Shown piece by piece: positions 8,312 through 16,104 of a DNA stretch of 42,586 bases. The position numbers and the translations under genes are program-made. The DNA lies in NCBI GenBank assembly GCA_964575225.1, contig CAZNQW010000006.1, forward strand, positions 1 to 42,586, in the 5' to 3' direction. The stretch comes from CAZNQW01 sp964575225 (GTDB lineage Bacteria > Chloroflexota > Anaerolineae > JAAYZQ01). The notes below the pieces were generated by a model. It was not told the origin of the DNA and made no database searches. It saw nothing but the letters and a program-made list of their open reading frames with translations. Within the stretch, counting starts at the first letter, position 1; each line of letters starts with the position of its first letter.

Positions 8312-9184
8312 CTAAATCTCGATGCCAAAGAAGGTGCCCATCAGGTAGCCAATGAAGAAGCAGAACGCGCCAACGGCCAGACTGCCCCCCGCCCACCCCA
8401 GGAACCGCAACTTGAACGGTTCATCTTTGGCCACCGAGATATAGTAGTTGAAGAAGGCAATAATCAAGAGGGCCGCGGTGAGTGTGCAGGCCAGACACAG
8501 GTAAAAGTTGGTGAGAAACAGATAGGGCAGGATGAGGAGCACGACGGTAATCAGATAGGCCCCGCCGGTGTACACCGAGGCCTTGACCGGATTCTTGGTC
8601 GTCGTTTCGGCCTTGGTGGACAGGTACTCGGAGGCCCCCATCGACAGGGCGGCGGCGATACCGGTGATCGAACCGGTGAGGGCAATGAGCTGTGTGTCTT
8701 GCAGCGCCAGGGTCAGCCCTGCCAGGGCGCCGGTCAACTCAACCAGGGCATCGCTCAGGCCCAGCACCATCGAGCCGGTGTAGCGCAGCTTTTCTTCGTC
8801 CAGCAGTTCGAGCAACGCCGCCTCGTGGTGGTTCTCCTCCCGCATGACGGTCTCGGCTTCGGGCAGCGCCCCTCGCAATTGATCGTAGATGCCCTGGGCG
8901 CTTTCCTCTCCCCGTTCCATCAGTTTGACGCCAAAGGTAAAGCCCAAGATGCGACTGATCCAGTAATATTTCTGGATCTGCCATTGGTCGGGGGACACCT
9001 CTTGCTGAGTGTACTCACGCCAGGTGTGGTAGTGCCGCAGTTCGTCCTCGGCGATGCTCTCCAATACACGTCGATTCTCAGGATGCTTGACCTTCTTGGC
9101 CAACTTTTGGTAGATGTGATATTCGGTGATCTCGTTCTTTTGCAGAATAAGAAGTTTCTGGCGCAGTTCCTCACTGATGTTCAT
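8312..9184 (-). CDS. Ferritin-like domain fused to VIT1/CCC1 iron transporter
   Basis: A 290-residue membrane protein with two modules. Residues 1-130 form a rubrerythrin/ferritin-like four-helix domain with likely iron ligands Glu18, Glu48 and His51 (EDELRHYH) and the EENHHE cluster near 116-121. Residues about 140-290 form a VIT1/CCC1 transporter with GLSDALVELTGALAG, SMGASEYLS and three further hydrophobic helices. The architecture matches membrane-bound ferritin (MbfA) proteins that export iron or manganese while the ferritin domain senses or oxidises it. ATG 9184 is preceded by AAAGGAA. It heads the short minus-strand run with the methyltransferase and kinase. Confidence 0.9.
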   Translation of the reverse strand: MNISEELRQKLLILQKNEITEYHIYQKLAKKVKHPENRRVLESIAEDELRHYHTWREYTQQEVSPDQWQIQKYYWISRILGFTFGVKLMERGEESAQGIYDQLRGALPEAETVMREENHHEAALLELLDEEKLRYTGSMVLGLSDALVELTGALAGLTLALQDTQLIALTGSITGIAAALSMGASEYLSTKAETTTKNPVKASVYTGGAYLITVVLLILPYLFLTNFYLCLACTLTAALLIIAFFNYYISVAKDEPFKLRFLGWAGGSLAVGAFCFFIGYLMGTFFGIEI

Positions 9185-9361
9185 TCTTGAGGTTCCTTTG
9201 TCGTGAGATTGAAAATTCGGGCTCTGCGATCCTGCATTTGCTGCGCTCCCCAGGCACTCAACTGCCCGATCTGTTGGCTGGACGTCGTGAAGCTGCCCCA
9301 AGTACTGAGTAGATCAAACGACTTGGCCGACCCAGCCATCGCGATGGCGGCAGGCGGACAC

Positions 9362-10807
9362 TCACAGCCAGCCACGGAGGTTGGCGGTCATGGCGGCGTC
9401 GGCAGCCTCGAGCCGCGCTGCCAGCTCGGCTTCCAGAGCGGGTTCCGATTCGATCAGGCTGTACGATTCGGAGGGGTCCGTGTGGAGGTTAAAGAGGAAC
9501 GGACCCTGCCGCAAGGGCCAATAGGCGGCGTTGTCGGTGGTGTAGCGCCGGTAGTATTTCCATTCGTGCCGGCGCAGACCTACCAAGTTCCGTATGTCAT
9601 AGAACAACAGCACGTCATGGGGCGACGCCGGAGCACCCGTCAGGAGGGGTAGGAGGTCTCGTCCGTCGATGATGCGGTCCTGGGGCAGCGGGACTCCGGC
9701 GAGCTGGAGGCAGGTGGGGAACAGATCCAGGTTACTGGCGGCTGCTGACGTGGTGGCGCCGGCAGGGATAACGCCCGGCCATTGGGCAAGGAAGGGCACG
9801 CGAAAGCCCCCTTCAAAGATGTGCAATTTTCGGCCGCGAGCCGAGCCAGGATTGCCCTGCCACCAGGGGCCATTGTCACTGCTCACTATCACGAGCGTCT
9901 TGTCCGTCAATCCCAGCGCGTCGAGGGTATCGAGGACCTGGCCCACGCTCCAATCTATTTCGTTGACGGCATCGCCATACAGCCCGGCCCTCGACCGACC
10001 CCGAAAGCCGTCGGATGCGTGGATGGGCTCGTGGGGCATGACGTGGGCCAGGTACAGGAAAAAGGGCACGTCGCGGTGGGTGCGGATAAAGGACAGCGCC
10101 TCGCGGGTCAAGTTTTGGGTCAGGGTGTTCTGATCGGCCGGCGCCGGGATAACCACCTGGTCGTCCCGGTAGATGGCGTAGGGTTGGTTGTCGTTACTCC
10201 ACAGCGCCCCATAGAAAGAGTCGAACCCCCGGTCGTTGGGCAGGGAGCCGGGCCTGCTGCCCAGGTGCCATTTGCCCACGAGACCGGTCCGGTATCCCCG
10301 GCGCTGAAGCACCTCCGGCAGAAGCACTTCGTCCTCGGGTATGCCGGTCACGCTGTACGAGTAGCGGCCCAGAACGTCCATGACGAGGTTCATGGGATCG
10401 CGGGGGGGAAAGAGGGGGTTGGTCATCAGCGTTCGAACGGGATAGCGACCGGTCAACAGCCCGGCCCGAGAAGGGGTGCACACCGACGCCGAGGCGTAAA
10501 AACTGGTCAGGCAAGCGCCCTCGGCTGCCATGCGCTCCATGTGGGGCGTGTCGACCGCCGGCGCGTCCAGGTCGCCGTGACCCAGGTCGTCGGCCAAAAT
10601 GAGGACGATGTTGGGCAAGGAACCGGGATCAGGGGACGGCTGAACACCACCGAGGTAGGTCTGGGCCCGGTCCGGTTGCAGATCCCGGCCCCGGTGGTTA
10701 TATACCTGGCGGAATCCGGCGCCGCCACCCATCAGCACCCCACCGGCGATGGCGGCCTGCTTGAGAAAACTGCGACGACTGATGCTCCCATTTCGCGATT
10801 CGTTCAC
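9362..10807 (-). CDS. Tat-exported type I sulfatase
   Basis: A 481-residue arylsulfatase-type enzyme that hydrolyses sulfate esters outside the cytoplasm. Residues 10-16 are a twin-arginine signal (SRRSFLK) followed by a Gly/Ala-rich hydrophobic stretch. NIVLILADDLGHGD carries the metal-binding Asp73-Asp74. Cys110 in CTPSRAGLLTG is the residue oxidised to formylglycine. GLVGKWHLGS holds the conserved Lys/His, and SSDNGPWW the later Asp-Asn metal ligands. The length is normal for the family. No formylglycine-generating enzyme or anaerobic sulfatase-maturating enzyme lies in this window, so maturation must be encoded elsewhere. It appears to be a single-gene unit. Confidence 0.92.
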   Translation of the reverse strand: MNESRNGSISRRSFLKQAAIAGGVLMGGGAGFRQVYNHRGRDLQPDRAQTYLGGVQPSPDPGSLPNIVLILADDLGHGDLDAPAVDTPHMERMAAEGACLTSFYASASVCTPSRAGLLTGRYPVRTLMTNPLFPPRDPMNLVMDVLGRYSYSVTGIPEDEVLLPEVLQRRGYRTGLVGKWHLGSRPGSLPNDRGFDSFYGALWSNDNQPYAIYRDDQVVIPAPADQNTLTQNLTREALSFIRTHRDVPFFLYLAHVMPHEPIHASDGFRGRSRAGLYGDAVNEIDWSVGQVLDTLDALGLTDKTLVIVSSDNGPWWQGNPGSARGRKLHIFEGGFRVPFLAQWPGVIPAGATTSAAASNLDLFPTCLQLAGVPLPQDRIIDGRDLLPLLTGAPASPHDVLLFYDIRNLVGLRRHEWKYYRRYTTDNAAYWPLRQGPFLFNLHTDPSESYSLIESEPALEAELAARLEAADAAMTANLRGWL

Positions 10808-11013
10808 AAGCCGCTCTCAATCCTTCATTTCAGGGGGTATTATGCATCCGACTTGGCCGCCTGTCAAAAAGAGGGGTGGGGCCCATGAGTCGTTTCTTGT
10901 AGCGCCTCATCTCCTCGCCGTTCGCTCGGCCCCAACCCTCTAGGGAAGGTCTTTGCGCAGCCAATAACGCCGTAATCCTCTGGGTAGTGTTCAAGATGCC
11001 CGACTGTCCTGTA

Positions 11014-11748
11014 TCATTCGTCGCGCATATCGCAGCATTTCACCTGCTTCTTGTATAGCGTGTTCACGTCAGGGTTTTTGTCGCCAAAGGTTTCCAAAAT
11101 ATCATCCAGTATTTTTCTTCTATCCCAACCGTCCTGCTCCCTTTTCTTAATCTGCTTGTACACTCCAAAAACGGTCGATGGGCCGATTTCGGAGGAAAAA
11201 TGGCCGATGCCTTGATTCCAGGCAAATAGGGAAAATAGCTCGTCCAGCTCCTTGACCGTGACTCCCAAGGAATAGGCTTTTATGAGTTCCCTTGTGGCTT
11301 GCCGGAATCTGGATGCGCCCATGGCGTTGCTCATGGACAGAAGCAGCTTGGTTTTCAGATCGATGGCTGAATTGTCATTCCCCCATATCAGTTCCCAAAA
11401 ATCAACCACGGTGCTTGCAAGCATATCATCGACCGATTTGTAATTCACAATGGCGGTTGGCTTGAACGGCATATCCGCTCCGCTTTCAAACGTCATCGTT
11501 TTCATTTCGGTTCTATAGAAATAGGCTCTGTATTCGTGATCCGAGATTTTCTCAGTTTCATGCTCAAATCCCAGATCTTTTAGGGCCGAATACAGGGGCT
11601 TGGGCTCAAAGCTCTGAACGACGCAAATACCGTGATTTAGATTGACTTGTTGCGCCTTGTGCAGAATCATGGGCAGGAAATTGGTGGTCAACTCCCTGAC
11701 ATCAATGATCGCAAAGTTCGGCTTCTTGTCTTCCCAGTCCATCGTCAT
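11014..11748 (-). CDS. DUF2249-like plus AhpD/CMD-like two-domain protein
   Basis: A 244-residue protein. Residues about 10-80 resemble the DUF2249 module, usually small and thiol- or redox-linked: IDVRELTTNFLPMILHKA, then the SFEPKPLYSAL loop. Residues about 100-215 are helical and resemble the carboxymuconolactone-decarboxylase/AhpD fold (IDLKTKLLLSMSNAMGAS, then SLGVTVKELDELFSLFA). The CxxC of peroxidatic AhpD proteins is missing. ATG 11748 is chosen because GAGGAAGGAAAG lies upstream. It follows the cupin gene by 13 bp, forming a two-gene operon. Codons are clearly more AT-rich than in the flanking genes, suggesting acquisition. Domain calls are from pattern only. Confidence 0.65.
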   Translation of the reverse strand: MTMDWEDKKPNFAIIDVRELTTNFLPMILHKAQQVNLNHGICVVQSFEPKPLYSALKDLGFEHETEKISDHEYRAYFYRTEMKTMTFESGADMPFKPTAIVNYKSVDDMLASTVVDFWELIWGNDNSAIDLKTKLLLSMSNAMGASRFRQATRELIKAYSLGVTVKELDELFSLFAWNQGIGHFSSEIGPSTVFGVYKQIKKREQDGWDRRKILDDILETFGDKNPDVNTLYKKQVKCCDMRDE

Positions 11749-11761
11749 GGTCTTTCCTTCC

Positions 11762-12076
11762 TCAATTCTTTGGAGCCGGCGCCTTGACGACGATAAGCTC
11801 CAGTGTTTCTGGATGCAGGTTTCGGACATTCATTTTGGTTTGAAATGGGATCTTGAGCAGGGTGCCGGCGCCATATTCGTGAGTTTCCTGCTCATCAAGA
11901 CGAATAGAGAGCCTACCCCGCACAACGGTCATATACACATTCGAATTGGAAAAGTGCTCTGGCAGACCCTGGTCTTGGTTGAACACCATGTGCAGATAAT
12001 GGAGGTTCTCGTCGAATATGACCCTTTCCACAGCCTTTTCATCGCCTACAGAGAGCTTGAATACCTGTTCAATCAT
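11762..12076 (-). CDS. Small single-domain cupin protein
   Basis: A 104-residue cupin-2 type beta-barrel. PEHFSNSNVYMTVVRGRLSI corresponds to the first cupin motif with His66-like metal ligand, and the second motif ends in LLKIPFQTKMNVRNL. Such proteins bind a metal and a small ligand or act as sensors. It is the first gene of the pair with the DUF2249/AhpD-like protein and lies about 50 nt downstream of a good promoter. The same AT-rich base use as its partner points to joint origin. Confidence 0.8.
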   Translation of the reverse strand: MIEQVFKLSVGDEKAVERVIFDENLHYLHMVFNQDQGLPEHFSNSNVYMTVVRGRLSIRLDEQETHEYGAGTLLKIPFQTKMNVRNLHPETLELIVVKAPAPKN

Positions 12077-12121
12077 CGTTGCCTATCTCCATAACCCATC
12101 CACATAAGTTTTAGACGGAGC

Positions 12122-12181
12122 GCATCTCATTCGATTATGACGTCAAACCCGGAATGTGTCAAACATTATGAGATGAGATGC
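12122..12181. repeat. Inverted repeat flanking the cupin-operon promoter
   Basis: GCATCTCAT at 12122-12130 and ATGAGATGC at 12173-12181 are perfect 9-bp inverse copies that bracket the -35/-10 elements. GTCAAAC is also directly repeated at 12142-12148 and 12158-12164. This could be an operator or a stem. The rest of 12182-12361 shows no gene. Confidence 0.45.
12134..12162 (-). promoter_or_regulatory. Promoter for the cupin/DUF2249 operon
   Basis: Minus-strand TTGACA (12162-12157) and CATAAT (12139-12134) are 17 bp apart. The start would fall near 12127, about 50 nt before the cupin ATG and inside the left arm of the inverted repeat. Confidence 0.65.
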
Positions 12182-12361
12182 ACCAAAATCAACCCACCTC
12201 CCACAGGGGTTTTGTGCGTGGCATCGACAATCCCTGGGGCGCCATCGGCTTGTACTTTTCGTTCTTGAGTATCTCTTGGGCAGTCGGCCTGCCAGGTGTC
12301 AGGTCTGCCAGAAAGTGATGGACATAATCCACGGGACAAGGCCTGAATGGCGGATAGAGGT

Positions 12362-13060
12362 TTACCACACGCCGGGCAGTAAGCGGAAGCGAACCTTCTC
12401 GGTGTATTCCTTGTAGCCAGGCAACTCGGCAAGCAGCGTCTTGTCTTCCAGAGCGGTGCGGATCACGATGCCGATGCAGAGGGGAATGATGGGCAAAATC
12501 GCCCAGAGCGAGTCAAGCAACAAGGGGATGCCCCACATGGCGACGAATCCGGTTGCATAGGCTGGATGGCGGACGATGGCATAGGGCCCTGTAGTCACTA
12601 CGTTATGACCGCGGTCTTTTTGGATACGAACGTGGGAAGAGAAGAAGGCATTTGCGGCCATGGCCCAGGTACCAACGGCGTACCCCATGGTCAGCAGAGT
12701 CAGACCGAGCCAAGGCACCCATCCGGGCAGAGGCGCAGACCAGCCCAGCCGTTCATCCAGACCGGCAATCACCACGGCCAGCAAGGGCAACCAAAGAGCT
12801 ACCAGGGGCACAAGCCATTTATCCCAGCCCTTGGTATCTTGCATCGCGCTGGAGGTGGCCCGCTCGCGGGCGAACCCCGGGTGAAGACGGATGGCGATGA
12901 ACCGGCTGACGATCGTGAATAGCAGCATCGACCCCGTATAGAGCCAGCCCAGATCCCAGGTCCAATCCCCCGAAGCCAGGAACGGGGAGAGGAGAAGGAG
13001 GATAAGTGTCAGGAGATTGAAAACGACGGAGAGGCTTGCGCCTGTCTTTTGGTTCGGCAT
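12362..13060 (-). CDS. ICMT/PEMT-like membrane methyltransferase
   Basis: A 232-residue integral membrane protein with about five hydrophobic helices. The C-terminal catalytic block of the isoprenylcysteine carboxyl methyltransferase/phospholipid methyltransferase family is present: TTGPYAIVRHPAYATGF, then a helical hairpin, then EDKTLLAELPGYKEYTEKVRFR. The Arg-His-Pro and the late Glu are the usual S-adenosylmethionine-binding residues. Bacterial members methylate lipids or small thiols/steroids; the substrate is unknown. ATG 13060 follows AAGGAGG. It is downstream of a promoter at 13219-13247 and separate from the cassette genes, with no attC-like site after its stop. Confidence 0.88.
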   Translation of the reverse strand: MPNQKTGASLSVVFNLLTLILLLLSPFLASGDWTWDLGWLYTGSMLLFTIVSRFIAIRLHPGFARERATSSAMQDTKGWDKWLVPLVALWLPLLAVVIAGLDERLGWSAPLPGWVPWLGLTLLTMGYAVGTWAMAANAFFSSHVRIQKDRGHNVVTTGPYAIVRHPAYATGFVAMWGIPLLLDSLWAILPIIPLCIGIVIRTALEDKTLLAELPGYKEYTEKVRFRLLPGVW

Positions 13061-13218
13061 GGGTCACCTCCTTAGGGCCAGCGCTGGGCGGCCCATCACC
13101 TTTTGAGTCCTTTCACTTCTTTGGTGCGTGTTGCTCTTGCCTGCCGCGGGCGCAAGGACAACCGGCCTTCAGGCAGGGCTTTGCTCGTGAGCAACCGTGC
13201 AGGCCTGCCGCCTACGAT

Positions 13219-13247
13219 AGGGTACACCCGGCGTCCTTTTCTGTCAA
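13219..13247 (-). promoter_or_regulatory. Probable promoter for the ICMT-like gene
   Basis: Minus-strand TTGACA (13247-13242) is followed after 17 bp by TACCCT (13224-13219). The -35 is perfect and the -10 weak. It would give a leader of about 150 nt before ATG 13060. Confidence 0.45.
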
Positions 13248-13339
13248 GTAGCGGAGCGGATCCCGTGGAAGATCGCCGTTGCTCCAAGAGCCACTCAACC
13301 CTTTGACCGCGGCGGGGCCACCTTTTCACGAGAAAGGAC

Positions 13340-13810
13340 TCATCCGACACCCTTGCGCATGGCGAGGCCCATCGATCCCAGGAGCAGAACGGTGGTCGCC
13401 ACAGTGACCAGCCACAGCGTCCGGTCCATGCGGAACATCGGTAGCCCCATCAGAAGGATCGCACCAAAGAAAAGTAGCAGATAGGGTACGAGGATGCCAG
13501 GGCGCGCTGGAGCCCGGAACTCGACCGGCCAGATATAGTCCACGGCAAGCATGAATACGATAAAGGCGAGGTAGACGGCCGGACCGACCCAGTGTAGCCA
13601 ACCGGCTTTCGCGTGCGCGAATGCCACCAGGGCCACAGCGGCTGGAGCTGCCAGGGCGATGATGGCGTAGCCCAAGAGATGGTTGATGGTTCTCGTGCCT
13701 GTGCACACCCGCGAAAGGAAGCCCGCCGCCTGCAGCACGTTGACGGCATTTACCACACCCCACACGGTGAGCGCCGCCCACCAAGGATCGACAGGCGCCT
13801 GAAGGGACAT
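13340..13810 (-). CDS. Hypothetical five-helix membrane protein
   Basis: A 156-residue very hydrophobic protein with about five predicted membrane segments, beginning near residues 12-30, 44-64, 73-92, 107-125 and 132-150. I recognise no conserved catalytic motif. GCAGGAGG upstream of ATG 13810 supports the start. It follows the DUF1801 gene by 42 bp on the same strand and may share its transcript; the gap is too short to contain a full attC site. Confidence 0.7.
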   Translation of the reverse strand: MSLQAPVDPWWAALTVWGVVNAVNVLQAAGFLSRVCTGTRTINHLLGYAIIALAAPAAVALVAFAHAKAGWLHWVGPAVYLAFIVFMLAVDYIWPVEFRAPARPGILVPYLLLFFGAILLMGLPMFRMDRTLWLVTVATTVLLLGSMGLAMRKGVG

Positions 13811-13852
13811 GTTTCACCTCCTGCCTTACGGGGTCCAAGGCGTGATTAGACC

Positions 13853-14290
13853 TCAGCTCACCGCTTTCTTTACGAGGGCGGCGATTTTTTCCTCTACGCC
13901 GGCCGTCCACTCCTTTAGCGCAAAGGCGGTCGGCCACATGGCGCCTTCGTCGAGGTTCGCCGTGTCGTTAAAGCCGAGGGTCGCGTACCTCGCGTTGAAC
14001 TTTTGCGCGCTTTGGAAAAAGCAGACGACCTTGCCGTCCTTGGCATAGGCAGGCATCCCGTACCAGGTTTTCGGCGAAAGGGCTGGCGCGCTGGTTGTGA
14101 TGATCGCATGGATTCGCTCGGCCATGGCGCGATCCGATCCCTCCATCTCGGCGATCTTGGCGAGCAGGGCGCTTTCGCCTTGGGCCTTGTCCTTCTTGAC
14201 GCGCGCTTCGGCTTTCAGCTCTTGGGCGCGCTCCTTCATCGCCGCTCGTTCCTCGTCCGTGAATCCCTCGGACTTTTTCTTTGGACTCAT
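13853..14290 (-). CDS. DUF1801 (YdhG-like) protein
   Basis: A 145-residue protein. The N-terminal 45 residues are charged and probably helical; residues about 60-140 carry the DUF1801 core, with ALSPKTWYGMPAYAKDGKVV, the phenylalanine-rich CFFQSAQKF strand and a C-terminal helix. The fold is known, but biochemical roles of the family are poorly defined. ATG 14290 follows GAGGAGG closely; the in-frame extension to 14383 runs into the attC-like site and is not used. An attC right-end core (GTTGGGA, minus strand 14320-14314) lies just upstream, as expected for the first gene of an integron cassette. Confidence 0.85.
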   Translation of the reverse strand: MSPKKKSEGFTDEERAAMKERAQELKAEARVKKDKAQGESALLAKIAEMEGSDRAMAERIHAIITTSAPALSPKTWYGMPAYAKDGKVVCFFQSAQKFNARYATLGFNDTANLDEGAMWPTAFALKEWTAGVEEKIAALVKKAVS

Positions 14291-14313
14291 AGAAACCTCC
14301 TCATGTAGTGACT

Positions 14314-14442
14314 TCCCAACGGTCTGCGGTTCAGCCACACGCAGGTGAACCGACGCGCCCGGCAGTTTCCGAAGCGACTGCAAACGAAAAGCGCAACAAC
14401 TGGAGCCTTGATCGGCGTGTTGGCTACGACCCGTGGTTGAGC
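14314..14442 (-). other. Integron attC-like site (129 bp)
   Basis: On the minus strand the site starts with GCTCAAC (14442-14436) and ends with GTTGGGA (14320-14314), close to the RYYYAAC/GTTRRRY cores. The inner arms pair: AGCCAACACGC (14425-14415) with GCGTGTGGCT (14342-14333), leaving one unpaired A, as in a folded attC. It lies between the short hypothetical gene and the DUF1801 gene. Confidence 0.6.
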
Positions 14443-14479
14443 GGGCGCACTCGGTGTCAGGGCCACCAATTCCTGCATC

Positions 14480-14689
14480 CTACGGTTGTTTATCAAGGAA
14501 TTGCGCCGGCTTTCTGCCCACGGCACAGGTCCATCCTCTGTCATAGTCCTCAAACACCTCAACCCCTGAGTATCCAACGACGGAAAAAGGCCCGTAGAGC
14601 CCATCTGTGCTGTGATAGGCCATATCGCCAAGCTTGACCCACGTGGCATTTCGCTCATCGTACTTCCCACCCCGGTATTCTCCGCCCAT
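14480..14689 (-). CDS. Short hypothetical protein (possible cassette gene)
   Basis: The frame is open from 14752 to 14480. The most reasonable start, ATG 14689, gives 69 residues rich in Gly, Tyr and acidic residues (GGEYRGGKYDE at the start, DYDRGWTCAVGRK near the end). No family is recognised and no strong ribosome site is seen. The stop lies 37 bp before the attC-like site at 14442, the spacing expected for a cassette gene. The overlapping alternative frame 14287-14709 looks spurious. It could be the truncated end of a larger gene. Confidence 0.4.
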   Translation of the reverse strand: MGGEYRGGKYDERNATWVKLGDMAYHSTDGLYGPFSVVGYSGVEVFEDYDRGWTCAVGRKPAQFLDKQP

Positions 14690-14707
14690 GCAGGAGCGAA
14701 CCGGAAC

Positions 14708-14734
14708 ACGAGTCGGCCGGATTCGTTGTTGGGT
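14708..14734 (-). other. Half attC-like site after the kinase gene
   Basis: Five bases after the kinase stop the minus strand reads ACCCAAC (14734-14728) and then CCGGCCGAC-type sequence like the left halves of the other sites. A matching right half was not found within 140 bp, so this may be a decayed or partially deleted attC. Confidence 0.35.
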
Positions 14735-14739
14735 GGCGC

Positions 14740-15798
14740 CTAGACATGGCAACCTTTCTGGCGAGCATAACGGACGACAAACTCTGCGTTACGAGCGATA
14801 CGCTTACCGTATTCCGGAAGTAAGCTCGGATAGAGATGGGTCCCACCGACAGCCCAAAGATTCCAATAGACTTGAAGGCCCGCCAAAAACAGCTCGATCT
14901 GCTCGGCCTGCTTCTCCGGGAGGGAGCGGAATTCAGCATAGCCATCCAAGAGGACTTCCCGGTAGCGAGGATAGGCAGGATCATCTCGACAGGCATCCAA
15001 TGCCACCGCCAGATCGAATGCCCAGTAGCCAAAACCAGAATCATCAAAGTCAATTGCCCTGGGTTCACCGTGCCAGAAAAACAGATTGGCGTCCACCCCC
15101 AGGTCTCCGTGGATTAAACCGAACACGTCGAGACCCTGACCCCAGTCCTCCATCACATCCCGAATCCGCTCTGCAACAAAGGAAAAGGCTTTGCTGTGGA
15201 GAGGCGAGAGAAGCGCCCACGCATCAGCGTTTGTCATGCCGCTGCCCACATCGTTTTGGAATAACCCGTCCCAGTCGAGCCTTCGTTTGGAAAGACCTGC
15301 CGCAGGTTGCCACTGAATGGAAAACTGGTGCAGTTGTGCCATCAATCTCCCCTGTGCCCGGAGATGATGGGGCCGGAAACGGTTTTTCACTGAGCGGCCT
15401 TTGAGCCAGCGGAGGAGCGAGCAATGACGTGTCCCCGGCACGCCGGGCGCGTTGATTGAGAGCAGCCGCTGCCCATCCGGGGCTGCAACGGGTTCTGGCA
15501 CGGGCAGATTCGCCTCCCGGCGCATGGCAGCCAGCCAGGCCAATTCCAGATCAATGGCCTCCGGCTCTTGGTAGCCAGGTTCGTGCACCCGTAGTAGGTA
15601 CTGACCCTCCTCAAACAACCCATCAGGTGCTTGTGGACTGGACAGGCTGGAGGTCTTGACGCGAAATAGGGTATTCCCGGCCTGGCGGACAAGGTGGAAG
15701 CGCGCCTCATCCACTCCATAACTCAGCAGGGCCACTGTCGCCAGCTGCCGCATTCTCCGTATGCGACCTAATCGAGTCAGTTCATCAAATGGCTTCAT
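14740..15798 (-). CDS. APH-type kinase (homoserine kinase/SrkA-like)
   Basis: A 352-residue phosphotransferase. GLIHGDLGVDANLFF is the catalytic loop (His-Gly-Asp and downstream Asn) and AIDFDDSGFGYWAFDLA the metal-binding segment; the N-terminal nucleotide-binding lobe includes LLRVHEPGYQEPEAI. The fold is shared by homoserine kinase ThrB2, the stress kinase SrkA and antibiotic phosphotransferases. Unlike the other APH protein at 6213-7139, it has the Gly-Asp form of the loop. It lies between attC-like sites (15835-15889 before the start, half-site after the stop), so it may be a mobile cassette gene; cassettes often carry resistance or modification enzymes. Confidence 0.82.
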   Translation of the reverse strand: MKPFDELTRLGRIRRMRQLATVALLSYGVDEARFHLVRQAGNTLFRVKTSSLSSPQAPDGLFEEGQYLLRVHEPGYQEPEAIDLELAWLAAMRREANLPVPEPVAAPDGQRLLSINAPGVPGTRHCSLLRWLKGRSVKNRFRPHHLRAQGRLMAQLHQFSIQWQPAAGLSKRRLDWDGLFQNDVGSGMTNADAWALLSPLHSKAFSFVAERIRDVMEDWGQGLDVFGLIHGDLGVDANLFFWHGEPRAIDFDDSGFGYWAFDLAVALDACRDDPAYPRYREVLLDGYAEFRSLPEKQAEQIELFLAGLQVYWNLWAVGGTHLYPSLLPEYGKRIARNAEFVVRYARQKGCHV

Positions 15799-15834
15799 GC
15801 TTCAATCGGATACTCCTTGATTGAATCGAAATGA

Positions 15835-15889
15835 GCCGGACTGTTGAGCAGACCGAACTGTACTGGCCTATCCAACTGGGTTGTTAGAC
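15835..15889 (-). other. Degenerate 55-bp attC-like site
   Basis: On the minus strand it begins with canonical GTCTAAC (15889-15883) and ends with GTCCGGC (15841-15835), which departs from GTTRRRY. It has the same length as 17666-17720 and matches it at 39 of 55 positions. The central AGGCC/GGTCT arms can pair. It lies 37 bp before the kinase ATG. Confidence 0.5.
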
Positions 15890-15956
15890 CAAATGGGTTG
15901 GGCATGGCACAATCAAAACGGTTGATTCTACCCGAATTTCGGCTTTGGAACATGAC

Positions 15957-16092
15957 CCTAAACGCAGAGTTTGGCCGTGGTGGAGATTCGATGAGGAATC
16001 TATTATACGCCCGATTGAGGTGCGTTCCATATTCAAATTTCGCTCCAATACCAGGCCGCGGAGCGGCGTCGGACGGCACGCGCTTGTTAGGC
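15957..16092 (-). other. attC-like site after the 16105-16602 gene
   Basis: The minus strand reads GCCTAAC at 16092-16086, 12 bases after the membrane-protein stop. The 43 bases 16096-16054 match 16800-16758 at 42 positions. The far end is less certain: a CGGCCAAACTCTGC segment followed by GTTTAGG near 15963-15957 looks like a right half, but the inner arms do not pair well. Within the 306-bp gap 15799-16104 only attC-like sequence is seen. Confidence 0.55.
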
Positions 16093-16104
16093 GCCGCTCA
16101 GAGA

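Noticed and set aside
7237..8355. 372-codon plus-strand open frame
   Set aside because: Mirror of the CFA/CNMT methyltransferase gene, whose motifs are unambiguous.
12166..12432. 88-codon minus-strand ORF
   Set aside because: Overlaps the end of the ICMT-like gene in another frame, has no ribosome site and no motif.
14287..14709. 140-codon minus-strand ORF
   Set aside because: Reads through an attC-like site in a different frame from the better-supported short ORF; composition looks random.
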